14,855 bases of DNA from Oscillospiraceae bacterium (GTDB taxonomy: Bacteria; Bacillota; Clostridia; Oscillospirales; Oscillospiraceae): positions 1 to 14,855 of the forward strand of contig JAITQY010000183.1 in assembly GCA_031288675.1 (NCBI GenBank). Direction: 5' to 3'. Under the pieces are notes generated by a model. That model did not search any database. It saw only the letters and a list, made by a program, of their open reading frames with translations, and was not told the DNA's origin. Positions 6,376 to 13,485 of the stretch are shown in pieces. The number at the start of each line of letters is the position of its first letter. The stretch's first letter is position 1. The position numbers and the translations under genes are program-made.

Positions 6376-6884
6376 GCCCGGCATACCGCATACGCCGGAT
6401 TCCGGTTGAAAAAATACGCGCTAACGCGTATAATCCAAACAGCGTACCGCCTCCCGAAATGGAACTGCTTATTCAGTCCATCTTGGAAGACGGTTACACT
6501 ATGCCGATCGTCTGCTATCACATCGCGGATACGGATGAATATGAAATCGTTGACGGATTCCACCGCTATATGGCGATGAAGCTTTCTCCGGAGATTGCCG
6601 GACGTGAAAACAATTGTCTGCCGGTAAGCGTAATTGACAAACCGCTTACTCACAGAATTGCCAGCACCGTAAGACATAACCGCGCAAGGGGAGTACACTC
6701 CATTGACCTTATGGTAAACATTGTGACGCAGTTGACGTCGGCCGGACTTAGCGACGAATGGATTATAAAGAACGTCGGTATGGATAATGATGAGCTATTG
6801 CGTCTCAAGCAAATCAGCGGATTATCCGCCTTATTTGCGGATAGGGAGTTTTCGCCTGCGTGGGAAAGCGAAAACCTTTTTTAA
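6357..6884 (+). CDS. IbrB/YbdM-like ParB/sulfiredoxin-fold protein
   Basis: A 175-aa protein whose first ~100 residues form a ParB/Srx domain: RRIPVEKIRANAYNPNSVP (13-31), then the helix MELLIQSILEDGYTMPIVCY (35-54) and the hallmark VDGFHRYMAM with D66-G67-F68-H69-R70 in place of ParB's DGEHR. The last ~60 residues are helical (LMVNIVTQLTSAGLSDEWII) and look like a helix-turn-helix-type tail, though I cannot assign it. It starts inside the last codons of the IbrA-like gene (19-base overlap), with AAAGGAGG about ten bases upstream, so the two are co-translated. ParB/Srx-fold proteins bind nucleotides and sometimes hydrolyse them, so the pair could form an ATP/CTP-using complex. That is inference. 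Confidence 0.85.
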   Translation: MEPSFISPAYRIRRIPVEKIRANAYNPNSVPPPEMELLIQSILEDGYTMPIVCYHIADTDEYEIVDGFHRYMAMKLSPEIAGRENNCLPVSVIDKPLTHRIASTVRHNRARGVHSIDLMVNIVTQLTSAGLSDEWIIKNVGMDNDELLRLKQISGLSALFADREFSPAWESENLF

Positions 6885-6955
6885 TAAGACAAGCTCACTT
6901 CAAAAGAAATTATTTTTAGTTCACAAATTGTTTACGAATACGCGCAAATTACCTC

Positions 6956-6984
6956 TTGACAAATCCGTTTGATTGTGCTATAAT
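6956..6984 (+). promoter_or_regulatory. Consensus rightward promoter running into a convergent gene
   Basis: TTGACA (6956-6961), a 17-bp spacer, TATAAT (6979-6984): a perfect promoter. Transcription would start near 6991 and enter the 3' end of the leftward glycosidase gene at 7020. No rightward gene is available to it, so it makes antisense RNA or has lost its original target. Confidence 0.7.
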
Positions 6985-7019
6985 ATCAGTATACAAACTT
7001 TTGACATATCTTATTCCGC

Positions 7020-7739
7020 TTAAAACAGACTTGCCATTGTCAGGAAGCAGTTTGCCGTCCACGTACTCCATGGCCACGGGTCGGACGCGATTGGCGGAAG
7101 GTCAAAGTCAATCCACTCGCCCGCCTGCGACTCGTGATTATCCGGATACTTGTCAACAGGGCTGAATCCGAGTATCATACCTTTTTCGCAGATATTGTCA
7201 AGATAGCGTTCCGCAATTAAACGCGCTTCCGCTTCCTTGCCGGCAGTGAACAACCCGACGGTAAGGATCATATTCTGCGGAGCTATAACGCGCCCGAGTG
7301 TGAATTGGTGCGCAAGTCCGAGCTTTGGCGACTTCAGGCTCTCTGACATTAGCCCTATCGGCGACAGCCATTCACCCTCTTTGATAAGATTTGCCGTTAC
7401 CTTGTCAATGATGTTCTGCGGCAGCCGCTTGCCGAGCATAATAGGCTGAAGCGTTGCAAGACTTAGGCTCTTTACCGGCTGTTTGGCAAACTTCTTCGTG
7501 ACGAACTGACCGTTCTCATCATCCCAGAATTCACTGATAATCGTTTGCAAAAGTTTCTTTGAACGCGTGTCGAACTCGTCCGCAATTGCCGTATCTCCGG
7601 CTTTGCGCGCAAGAAGTCCGGTCATCTCCATTAGCACTACAAGAAACGCGAGTATATCCGGATTGCTCGCCGGGAAACCGTCCGCAAATATGCTTGCGTC
7701 GTCCCATCCGGAGTCGTGCGGACTTTTTGCGTAAATCAC
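7020..7739 (-). CDS. Glycosidase-like protein, C-terminal fragment of a split gene
   Basis: This is the C-terminal part of an (alpha/alpha)6-toroid glycosidase-like protein (GH63/GH37/MGH1-type fold). It shows the family-typical HDSGWDDASIF at the start, where the D of GWD aligns with the usual catalytic-acid region, then helix pairs, EWLSPIGLMSES and the final WSTWTANCFLTMASLF. The GTG at 7739, with GAGGGG six bases upstream, is the first usable start. However, protein-like sequence in the same frame begins upstream at 7802 (KFAKWVNFWTKLKTAGRGDD), directly after the stop codon at 7805-7803. It is therefore best read as the continuation of the preceding gene, interrupted by two in-frame stops. 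On its own it lacks half the toroid and is probably inactive unless the halves assemble. Confidence 0.7.
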   Translation of the reverse strand: MIYAKSPHDSGWDDASIFADGFPASNPDILAFLVVLMEMTGLLARKAGDTAIADEFDTRSKKLLQTIISEFWDDENGQFVTKKFAKQPVKSLSLATLQPIMLGKRLPQNIIDKVTANLIKEGEWLSPIGLMSESLKSPKLGLAHQFTLGRVIAPQNMILTVGLFTAGKEAEARLIAERYLDNICEKGMILGFSPVDKYPDNHESQAGEWIDFDLPPIASDPWPWSTWTANCFLTMASLF

Positions 7740-7802
7740 ATCGTCCCCTCGCCCGGCAGTTTTCAGCTTTGTCCAGAAGTTGACCCATTTAGCGAACTTA
7801 GG

Positions 7803-7817
7803 TTACATACGCTTTCA
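7803..7817 (-). other. Two in-frame stop codons splitting the glycosidase gene
   Basis: Read leftward the frame is GAG GAA TGA AAG CGT ATG TAA CCT AAG TTC. TGA lies at 7817-7815 and TAA at 7805-7803. The frame is identical on both sides and the residues flow as expected for the family (...FLTPEE * KRM * PKFAKWVNFW...). Two point changes, such as TTA to TGA and TAT to TAA, would explain it. Confidence 0.8.
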
Positions 7818-8852
7818 TTCCTCCGGCGTTAGGAACGCGTCGCCGCACCGCTGAATTACCCAGTCAAGCGCAAAGCCCTGAAACGGTGCTTGTATCCCGG
7901 CTCCGCCGGTATAGAACAGCATTCCCGGCAGTTGACCGGTTACGGAATCCTGATGCTCGAACAGACTGCAAATTTGTCTCCAAGCCTCGTTCGGGTTCGC
8001 CTGCTGAGCCAGCGCGTTATATGACTGCTGCCAGCTTGCCGCCGCTGTCAGCCATTGCAGGTGCATTAAAATCATCGGTGTGGTATAATATCCGCCGTGC
8101 TTTACGCGGTGCGACCAGATAAGCCATTTAGCGTACTCTGCGATCTCGGCGTATTTGGAGGGCGTTGATGGATAGTTCTTGCTGAAGTCCTCATAGTCGG
8201 CTTTATTTTCAGCAATCAAGGCGTCAAAATCTTCGTAAGTTCCATAGCCTGTGAACTCTGCTGACGCGTCATATTCATGGATTGCAACGTCAAGCTCACG
8301 AGTGTCCTCCGCGGGTGTGAGAATTGCCTTAAAACTTTTGCACGCGCCGTTATCGAAATGACTTTCGTAAGTCACGTTGCCCTTAATGGACTCGAAAAAT
8401 ACTTTCCCAAAACGTCCGAAATTGACCTCAAAATGTCCGTTTTCCGGAGAAAAAACTCCCTCGCAGACTGCCGCCTCCGTGTCAGGCGAAGAGTTACGCG
8501 CCCGAAGTGAGATTTCAATAGGAGCATTTCCGCGTATCCTCAGATGACCCTTATCGGTCAAAACGATTTCACCCCAGCCTTCCGCTTCACCGTACTGCTG
8601 AAAGCGAACAGAGCCTTCGTCGGCAGTGTACCAGTAGCGAACCTCGCGCGGTATGCCCGTGTACGGCGCGCGCTGGAACAGCTTAATGTCAAAGTTGAAA
8701 GCTCCGCCCTGCATAGCGTTATCTATTTTGAAGTTTGATAACCGCAGAATAGGCAGATTGTAGTCCTCATAGAGGTAGAAATACGAGCCGTGCCGTCCGT
8801 ACGGCGTCTGAATCAAGTCAAACTTTTGACCCTTACCGAATTTTACGCTCAT
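7815..8852 (-). CDS. Glycosidase-like protein, N-terminal fragment of a split gene
   Basis: 345 aa. The N-terminal ~200 residues are beta-rich (for example FDLIQTPYGRHGSYFYLYED, then VRYWYTADEGSVRFQQYGEA), as in the beta-sandwich that precedes the toroid in such glycosidases. From about 235 the helices of the (alpha/alpha) barrel begin (AEYAKWLIWSHRVKHGGYYT, LMHLQWLTAAASWQQSYNAL, SVTGQLPGMLFYTG, QAPFQGFALDWVIQ). The gene stops at TGA in mid-domain; the rest continues in frame downstream, and the full gene would encode about 610 residues. No signal peptide is seen, so a cytoplasmic role, for instance on imported oligosaccharides, is likely. The start ATG lies one base after the stop of the upstream gene, with AAAGGAGG inside that gene's last codons, so translation is coupled. 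Substrate unknown. Confidence 0.75.
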   Translation of the reverse strand: MSVKFGKGQKFDLIQTPYGRHGSYFYLYEDYNLPILRLSNFKIDNAMQGGAFNFDIKLFQRAPYTGIPREVRYWYTADEGSVRFQQYGEAEGWGEIVLTDKGHLRIRGNAPIEISLRARNSSPDTEAAVCEGVFSPENGHFEVNFGRFGKVFFESIKGNVTYESHFDNGACKSFKAILTPAEDTRELDVAIHEYDASAEFTGYGTYEDFDALIAENKADYEDFSKNYPSTPSKYAEIAEYAKWLIWSHRVKHGGYYTTPMILMHLQWLTAAASWQQSYNALAQQANPNEAWRQICSLFEHQDSVTGQLPGMLFYTGGAGIQAPFQGFALDWVIQRCGDAFLTPEE

Positions 8853-8853
8853 T

Positions 8854-9912
8854 TTAATGTACCTCCTTTTCGAGCTTGCCGCCTACCGAATCTAACGCGC
8901 TGATTAGTGACTGAAGTTCCAAATCGTATTTAGGCGAACTGCCGCCTGTGGGAATACCGCCGTATTCGCCGGCGTAGGCGTAGAAATACTGTTGTTTATC
9001 CGCGTTAAAACGGTATTTGTGCCACCAGTTAAGCTGAGCGCGAATAACAGAAATAAGCTCCGTTTTCTTATCTGTACCGGCGGCAGACAGCTTGCCGGAA
9101 ATATACAGCGCGCTTAACGCCGCCGCGTATGCAGGACGTTTACGATCAGATGACTTAGCCCAAGCAAGCGCGGCGCTGACCGCAAGCTCCGCATCCGTAA
9201 ACACGAACGGGTCGTCTGTTCCGAATGCCCAAACCGAGTAGGCGTCTTCTTCGGTGATTGCCGGATTCAGCTTCCATCTGAAAATTGCAAACTCAGTAAG
9301 ATTGGCGCTGATACAATCTGTAAGCGGAAGCGTAATTGACGGAGTTTCAGCGTAATCACCGAGACTGAACATCGCGAGGTCTATTTTACCGTTTTGCGCA
9401 GTTACGTCAAGGCACGCCGGAACGCTGCTCCACTGCTTGATAACCCATGTATCATCGAATGTATGCTTGCCTTCAAGAACTTTGAGTACGATTCGTCCGC
9501 CACTGTTAAGTTCCGCGCCGTCAGGAAGGTTTAGAGTACTGCCGCTGCCCATTCCGGCTGCCGCTTGTTTGGATAAGCGCAAAGCGGGTACATTGCCCTC
9601 AAGCCGCAGCGCGTTGACGGAAGCGTCAATCGCTATTTTTAGCTCTCCGGCGGCGGACGTTACGGCTACAGAACCGTAGCCGGCGGTAACGCCGTATGTA
9701 ACCTCCGCGCCAGACGCGTCAAAGATTTGCAGTTGCAGAACTCCGCCGCTTTGAGCCGCGCCGAGCATATGCTCAAAGCCAAGTCCTTCGCCGCCGGCAG
9801 GCTTAATGCCAACGTACCAGCCCTCCGGCTTCTGCGGATTTGTTCCGTTCTCGCGGCAGAAGATAACCGAAGCTCCGCCGTGCGCCAACGGAAGTTTTGA
9901 AATGTTCATCAT
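8854..9912 (-). CDS. Unrecognised 352-aa protein in operon with the glycosidase
   Basis: I do not recognise the family. The first ~230 residues look beta-rich with many Gly/Ala (GWYVGIKPAGGEGLGFEHML, LQLQIFDASGAEVTYGVTAG, VLEGKHTFDDTWVIKQW). The last ~120 are helical with aromatic patches (ELAVSAALAWAKSSDRKRPA, AQLNWWHKYRFNADKQQYFY, GEYGGIPTGGSSPKYDLELQ). A beta domain followed by a short helical domain echoes the layout of its glycosidase neighbour, so it may be an accessory subunit or divergent paralogue; this is inference. No signal peptide or membrane helix is visible. Two ATGs are possible, 9912 and 9909: AAGGAGG lies 4 and 7 bases upstream respectively, so 9909 is equally likely. One base separates it from the next gene. 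Confidence 0.7.
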   Translation of the reverse strand: MMNISKLPLAHGGASVIFCRENGTNPQKPEGWYVGIKPAGGEGLGFEHMLGAAQSGGVLQLQIFDASGAEVTYGVTAGYGSVAVTSAAGELKIAIDASVNALRLEGNVPALRLSKQAAAGMGSGSTLNLPDGAELNSGGRIVLKVLEGKHTFDDTWVIKQWSSVPACLDVTAQNGKIDLAMFSLGDYAETPSITLPLTDCISANLTEFAIFRWKLNPAITEEDAYSVWAFGTDDPFVFTDAELAVSAALAWAKSSDRKRPAYAAALSALYISGKLSAAGTDKKTELISVIRAQLNWWHKYRFNADKQQYFYAYAGEYGGIPTGGSSPKYDLELQSLISALDSVGGKLEKEVH

Positions 9913-9953
9913 AAATCCTCCTTAATTTAATAGGTAGGTATTGATAGTTGATA

Positions 9954-9959
9954 ATTATA
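9954..9959 (-). promoter_or_regulatory. Likely -10 element of the glycosidase operon
   Basis: A perfect TATAAT read leftward, about 42 bases before the first ATG. No convincing -35 lies 16-18 bases upstream (AACAAT at best), so activity may need an activator or be low. Confidence 0.4.
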
Positions 9960-10019
9960 CGCTGCGTTGGGGTGGAATTGTTTGAGAGACCGCAATAAAG
10001 AGACTGTGTCAGAGAGATG

Positions 10020-10044
10020 ACGGGCGGGTAAAGACCCGCCCCGT
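10020..10044 (-). terminator. GC-rich hairpin behind the SDR gene
   Basis: GGGCGGG pairs with CCCGCCC (extended by ACG/CGT with one bulged C) over TAAAGA, 12 bases after the SDR stop. There is no T run leftward. Its GGGCG...CGCCC form resembles the hairpin behind ligA. Confidence 0.5.
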
Positions 10045-10055
10045 AAAATACACTG

Positions 10056-11069
10056 TTAAATCAACGGACGATTAGGATCCGCGAGCGCGACATAGTCGCT
10101 GCCGAACAGTTTGGTTTCCGCTTCGCTGATGACCTCGTCCATCGTGAACGGGTCGGGAGACTGCTTGAAGAACATCTTGGTAGGCGTGGGATCGGTGTAT
10201 AAGCCGACCATATTTCCGATAGTGATAAATACACTTCCGCTGACTTTAGAGGAGCGATCGGAAGCGAGATAAGCGATAAACGGAGCTACGTTTTCCGGCG
10301 GAGTGTTGCTTTCATAGCTGAACACCTGAGTGTTCGGAGCGGTAAGACTTTCGCCCTCCGCTTCCGCGACTTGGCGAAGCGTTTCGATTTCATATGCCGC
10401 GCGGGTTCTTGCCGCCGGGCAGAAAGTGTTTGCCGTAATGCCATACGCCCACAGCTCTTTGGATAAGCCGCGTGTGAAGCCGACAACACCGCCGTTAGAG
10501 GCACAGTACTCCGCATGCTTGATAACGTCGCCCATAAATGCAGGACTGGCACAGTTGAGTATACGCCCGTATCCGGCTTTCTTCATATAAGGTACGGCGA
10601 ACTTAACAACGTTGAAATAACCCTTAGGCTTAACGTCAAGCACTTTGTCCCACAGTTCTTCGGTGATATTCTCAACGTCGCTGACACCGAAACCTCCTGC
10701 CACGTTACATACGATGTCGAGCTTGCCGTATGTTTGAACAGCGAACTCTACAAGCTTTTGCGCTTCGTCCATTTTGGCAATGTCGGCAAAGCAAGCGGAA
10801 GCCTCGCCGCCCGCGGCTTTGATAGCGTCAGCAGTGGTTTGAGCGTCGCCGTTTTCCATTGCGTACTTTTCCTCGAACCACTTCTTCTGATCATCAGAGA
10901 GCTTTGCGTATTTGTCGTCAGAAACCATTGCCTTGCCGGTAGAGCCGGGTTTGCGGTTGTTGGTGACTACCTTAGCACCCTCCGCCGCGAACTTCATAGC
11001 GATGGCGCGCCCTATGCCTTGTCCGGAACCGGTGACGATAGCCACGCGCCCGTATAAAATTCCTGCCAT
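10056..11069 (-). CDS. SDR-family NAD(P)-dependent oxidoreductase
   Basis: 337 aa, longer than the usual 250. It has the Rossmann TGSGQGIG motif at 13-20, NNRKPG after the second strand (37-42; an Arg here often favours NADP), D96-I97 for adenine binding, NVAGG at 122-126, and the active-site strand LNCAS with S175 and Y188. The position of the catalytic lysine in YxxxK is N192 (YCASN). An insertion of about 35 residues (42-78, lysine- and glutamate-rich) follows the second strand, and there is a C-terminal extension after 280. The start is the ATG at 11069, preceded by AAAGGAG; the longer in-frame ATG at 11132 lies upstream of the promoter -10 and is not credible. It is monocistronic. Substrate unknown; reductase activity is uncertain given N192. 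Confidence 0.88.
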   Translation of the reverse strand: MAGILYGRVAIVTGSGQGIGRAIAMKFAAEGAKVVTNNRKPGSTGKAMVSDDKYAKLSDDQKKWFEEKYAMENGDAQTTADAIKAAGGEASACFADIAKMDEAQKLVEFAVQTYGKLDIVCNVAGGFGVSDVENITEELWDKVLDVKPKGYFNVVKFAVPYMKKAGYGRILNCASPAFMGDVIKHAEYCASNGGVVGFTRGLSKELWAYGITANTFCPAARTRAAYEIETLRQVAEAEGESLTAPNTQVFSYESNTPPENVAPFIAYLASDRSSKVSGSVFITIGNMVGLYTDPTPTKMFFKQSPDPFTMDEVISEAETKLFGSDYVALADPNRPLI

Positions 11070-11103
11070 AATTAGTTTCTCCTTTATAAAAACATTTGGT
11101 GAT

Positions 11104-11132
11104 ATTATACAATAGACTGCCGCAAATGTCAA
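11104..11132 (-). promoter_or_regulatory. Consensus promoter of the SDR gene
   Basis: Read leftward: TTGACA (11132-11127), a 17-bp spacer, TATAAT (11109-11104); both hexamers perfect. The predicted start is near 11097, giving a leader of about 28 nt with AAAGGAG. Confidence 0.85.
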
Positions 11133-11245
11133 TTAGTTTTTAACGTTCAGCAGTTAATTCAGCCGACGCGGTGAAATTGCGCGCTGTAAATTGTAGTTTG
11201 GAAATTATAATCAAGACTGATACAGTAAAAATTGCCGCACCCCCA

Positions 11246-11274
11246 TTGACAGAGGGGTTTAAGTTGGGTATAAT
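11246..11274 (+). promoter_or_regulatory. Consensus promoter of ligA, predicting a leaderless mRNA
   Basis: TTGACA (11246-11251), a 17-bp spacer, TATAAT (11269-11274). The ligA ATG is at 11281, only six bases past the -10, exactly where transcription should begin. No Shine-Dalgarno sequence could be in the transcript. Confidence 0.8.
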
Positions 11275-11280
11275 AGGCGT

Positions 11281-13209
11281 ATGAATGAAGAATTACAAGA
11301 TTTGCTTGCTGAAATTCAGCGGCACAATAAGTTATATTATGAAAACGACGCTCCGGAGATAAGCGACTTTGAATACGACGCGCTTGTACGGCGGTTTGAG
11401 TCGCTTGGCGGTGTTATGCCGGATACGGTGGGCGGTAAGCCGTCGGAGAAATTTAAGCCGGTAACGCACGAGGTTCCGCTTGACAGTTTGCGCGACGTGT
11501 TCAGCGAGGAGGAATTTTCCGGAGAATTTGCCGCGCGTTATCCTGACGATACCGTTACGGTCGAGCCGAAAATTGACGGACTGTCGGTTGCGCTTGTTTA
11601 TGAGCGCGGCAGGTTTGTGCTCGGCGCAACGCGCGGCAACGGTGCGGTAGGGGAGAACGTTACGGATAATTTGCGAACGATAGAGTCGATTCCTAAGACG
11701 ATTGATTTCAAGGGTAAGCTGATTGTTCGCGGCGAGGTTTTTATGCCGATCTCAGTATTTGAGCGGCTTAACGCCGAGAGGGAGGAAAACGGGGAACGGC
11801 TGCTTGCCAATCCGCGTAACGCCGCGGCAGGCGCTTTACGCCAGCTTGACCCTAAAGTAACTGCATCGAGGAAATTAGATATTATCGTTTTCAATTTACA
11901 GCTTGCGGACGGTGAGGAATTTTCCTTACACAGCGACACGCTTGACCGGATGAGAGAACTCGGTTTTCCGGTGATCGGATATAAGCTATGTACCGGCAGG
12001 GCGGAGTGCATTGACGAGATACGCAGGATAGGCGAGGCGCGCGGCAGTTTAGAGTACGCTATGGACGGCGCGGTGGTGAAAATCAACTCACTTGAGCGGC
12101 GGCGTGAACTTGGCAGCACGTCACGAACTCCGCGTTGGGCGGTCGCGTATAAATATCCGCCGGAGGAAAAGGAAACTCTGCTTGAGGGAATTGCTATTCA
12201 AGTCGGGCGTACCGGAGTTCTGACGCCTAAGGCGGTTCTGAATCCGATCAGACTGGCGGGGACTACCGTAACATACGCAACGCTTCATAACGCGGATATA
12301 ATAGCGGAAAAGGATATAAGGGCAGGCGACACGGTGCTGGTGCGTAAGGCGGGAGAAATAATCCCGGAGATTGTCAGACTTGTCAAACGCGGAGAGAATA
12401 CGATACCGTTTGCAATGCCGAAGAACTGTCCGGAGTGCGGCGAGGAGGTCGCTCATGATGAATCAGATCCCGCTTACCGGTGTACTAATCCGCTTTGTCC
12501 GGCGCAAAAACTGCGCGGTATAGCGCATTTCGCGTCCAAGCAAGCGATGGATATTGAGGGGTTGGGAAAATCAGTAGTGTCCGCGCTTATTGAAGCGGAG
12601 TTGATACGCGATATTGCTGACTTGTATTCGCTGGAGGCGCAGGCTATAGCCGGATTAGAGCGGTTCGGGACAAAGTCGGCGGAGAATTTGGTTTCGGCGA
12701 TTGAGCAATCTAAATCGCGCGGACTTGCGCGGTTACTAACGGGATTAGGCATCCGTCAGGTAGGGCAGGCGGCGGCGAAAGCGCTTGCGAGGCAGTTCAG
12801 CAATTTGGACGAACTTACGGAGGCGGACGAGGCAACTCTGACAGCGGTTCGCGACGTAGGACCGGTAACGGCGGAGTATATTTTCAAATTTTTCTCCAAT
12901 CCTCAAACTTTGGAAGTGTTAGAGCGTCTGCGCTCGGCAGGTGTAGATTTTGCTTCCAAAGAGGAGGCCTCCGGTAACCGGTTGACCGGACAGACATTTG
13001 TGCTGACCGGCACATTAGAGAAGTATACGCGGGATGACGCGAAAGCGCGGCTCGAAAAGCTGGGGGCTACAGTTTCAGGAAGCGTGTCTAAGAAAACATC
13101 GTTTGTAGTAGCCGGATCGGACGCAGGAAGTAAGCTGGTAAAAGCGCGGGAATTAGGAGTAAAAGTAATAGGCGAGGCGGAGTTAGATGATCTGCTGAAA
13201 AATATGTAG
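11281..13209 (+). CDS. ligA: NAD-dependent DNA ligase LigA
   Basis: This enzyme seals nicks in DNA during replication and repair using NAD+. It has 642 aa (usual 650-680). Domain order is complete: Ia (HNKLYYENDAPEISDFEYD, 15-33), adenylation domain with nucleophile K97 in the KIDG motif (97-100), TRGNG (117-121), NPRNAAAGALRQLD (177-190), MDGAVVKIN (261-269) and AYKYPPEE (289-296), OB fold (IAIQVGRTGVLTP), a four-cysteine zinc finger (C383, C386, C401, C406), helix-hairpin-helix repeats (about 425-540) and a C-terminal BRCT domain (566-642, TFVLTGTLEKYTR). Domain Ia makes the ATG at 11281 the correct start, although no ribosome binding site precedes it and the promoter -10 ends six bases upstream. 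A single-gene unit with a hairpin directly after the stop. Confidence 0.98.
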   Translation: MNEELQDLLAEIQRHNKLYYENDAPEISDFEYDALVRRFESLGGVMPDTVGGKPSEKFKPVTHEVPLDSLRDVFSEEEFSGEFAARYPDDTVTVEPKIDGLSVALVYERGRFVLGATRGNGAVGENVTDNLRTIESIPKTIDFKGKLIVRGEVFMPISVFERLNAEREENGERLLANPRNAAAGALRQLDPKVTASRKLDIIVFNLQLADGEEFSLHSDTLDRMRELGFPVIGYKLCTGRAECIDEIRRIGEARGSLEYAMDGAVVKINSLERRRELGSTSRTPRWAVAYKYPPEEKETLLEGIAIQVGRTGVLTPKAVLNPIRLAGTTVTYATLHNADIIAEKDIRAGDTVLVRKAGEIIPEIVRLVKRGENTIPFAMPKNCPECGEEVAHDESDPAYRCTNPLCPAQKLRGIAHFASKQAMDIEGLGKSVVSALIEAELIRDIADLYSLEAQAIAGLERFGTKSAENLVSAIEQSKSRGLARLLTGLGIRQVGQAAAKALARQFSNLDELTEADEATLTAVRDVGPVTAEYIFKFFSNPQTLEVLERLRSAGVDFASKEEASGNRLTGQTFVLTGTLEKYTRDDAKARLEKLGATVSGSVSKKTSFVVAGSDAGSKLVKARELGVKVIGEAELDDLLKNM

Positions 13210-13210
13210 C

Positions 13211-13230
13211 GGGCGAATTCTTATTCGCCC
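13211..13230. terminator. Terminator hairpin between convergent ligA and the small YtxH-like gene
   Basis: GGGCGAAT pairs perfectly with ATTCGCCC over TCTT, immediately after the ligA stop and 22 bases beyond the end of the leftward gene. The T tail is weak. GGGCGAAT/ATTCGCCC hairpins occur widely as dispersed repeats in such genomes. Confidence 0.6.
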
Positions 13231-13252
13231 TTGCCGCGTTCCTTTGTAAGGG

Positions 13253-13426
13253 TTAGCTGGCAACCGTGCTTGCGATGCTGTCAACGATTTCGCCAAAACT
13301 GCGAACCGCCTTTCCGACCACGGTTTTAGCGCTGCTCTTACGGTGCTTCGGGCTAATGATAGCGCCGACCGCTACGCCGATAGCGGTACCAACTCCGATA
13401 CCCTTTAGGAAATAATATCCTGACAT
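13253..13426 (-). CDS. Small YtxH-like membrane-associated protein (57 aa)
   Basis: It encodes a 57-residue protein starting MSGYYFLKGIGVGTAIGVAV. A short Gly/Ala-rich hydrophobic segment with GxG spacing (residues 9-24) is followed by SPKHRKSSAKT and an amphipathic helix (VGKAVRSFGEIVDSIASTV). This is the layout of YtxH-like small proteins common in Firmicutes, in which a single weak membrane segment precedes a helix. Function is unknown, possibly envelope- or stress-related. The ATG at 13426 has GAGGT about nine bases upstream. Transcription is divergent from the dihydroorotase gene and convergent with ligA; no clear promoter was found in the 38-base gap to the next coding start. Codon use and clean stop support a real gene. 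Confidence 0.75.
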   Translation of the reverse strand: MSGYYFLKGIGVGTAIGVAVGAIISPKHRKSSAKTVVGKAVRSFGEIVDSIASTVAS

Positions 13427-13485
13427 TTTCAGTTACCTCAATTCACAAAATTTACACCGTTATTATGCGGAGAAAGAGCGAATTT

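Noticed and set aside
7531..7788. 85-aa leftward frame across the glycosidase split
   Set aside because: It is out of frame with the family-like sequence; the true frame is open from 7802 to 7020.
7803..7817. Stop-codon reassignment or selenocysteine at the TGA
   Set aside because: A second stop (TAA) follows four codons later, TGA ends other genes here (modB, HAD), and no selenocysteine-type hairpin is evident.
10515..11057. 180-aa rightward frame inside the SDR gene
   Set aside because: Shadow of a well-supported SDR gene on the other strand, with no start signals.
11070..11132. 63-base N-terminal extension of the SDR gene
   Set aside because: It would begin in the promoter -35 and has no ribosome binding site; the Rossmann fold starts normally at the ATG at 11069.
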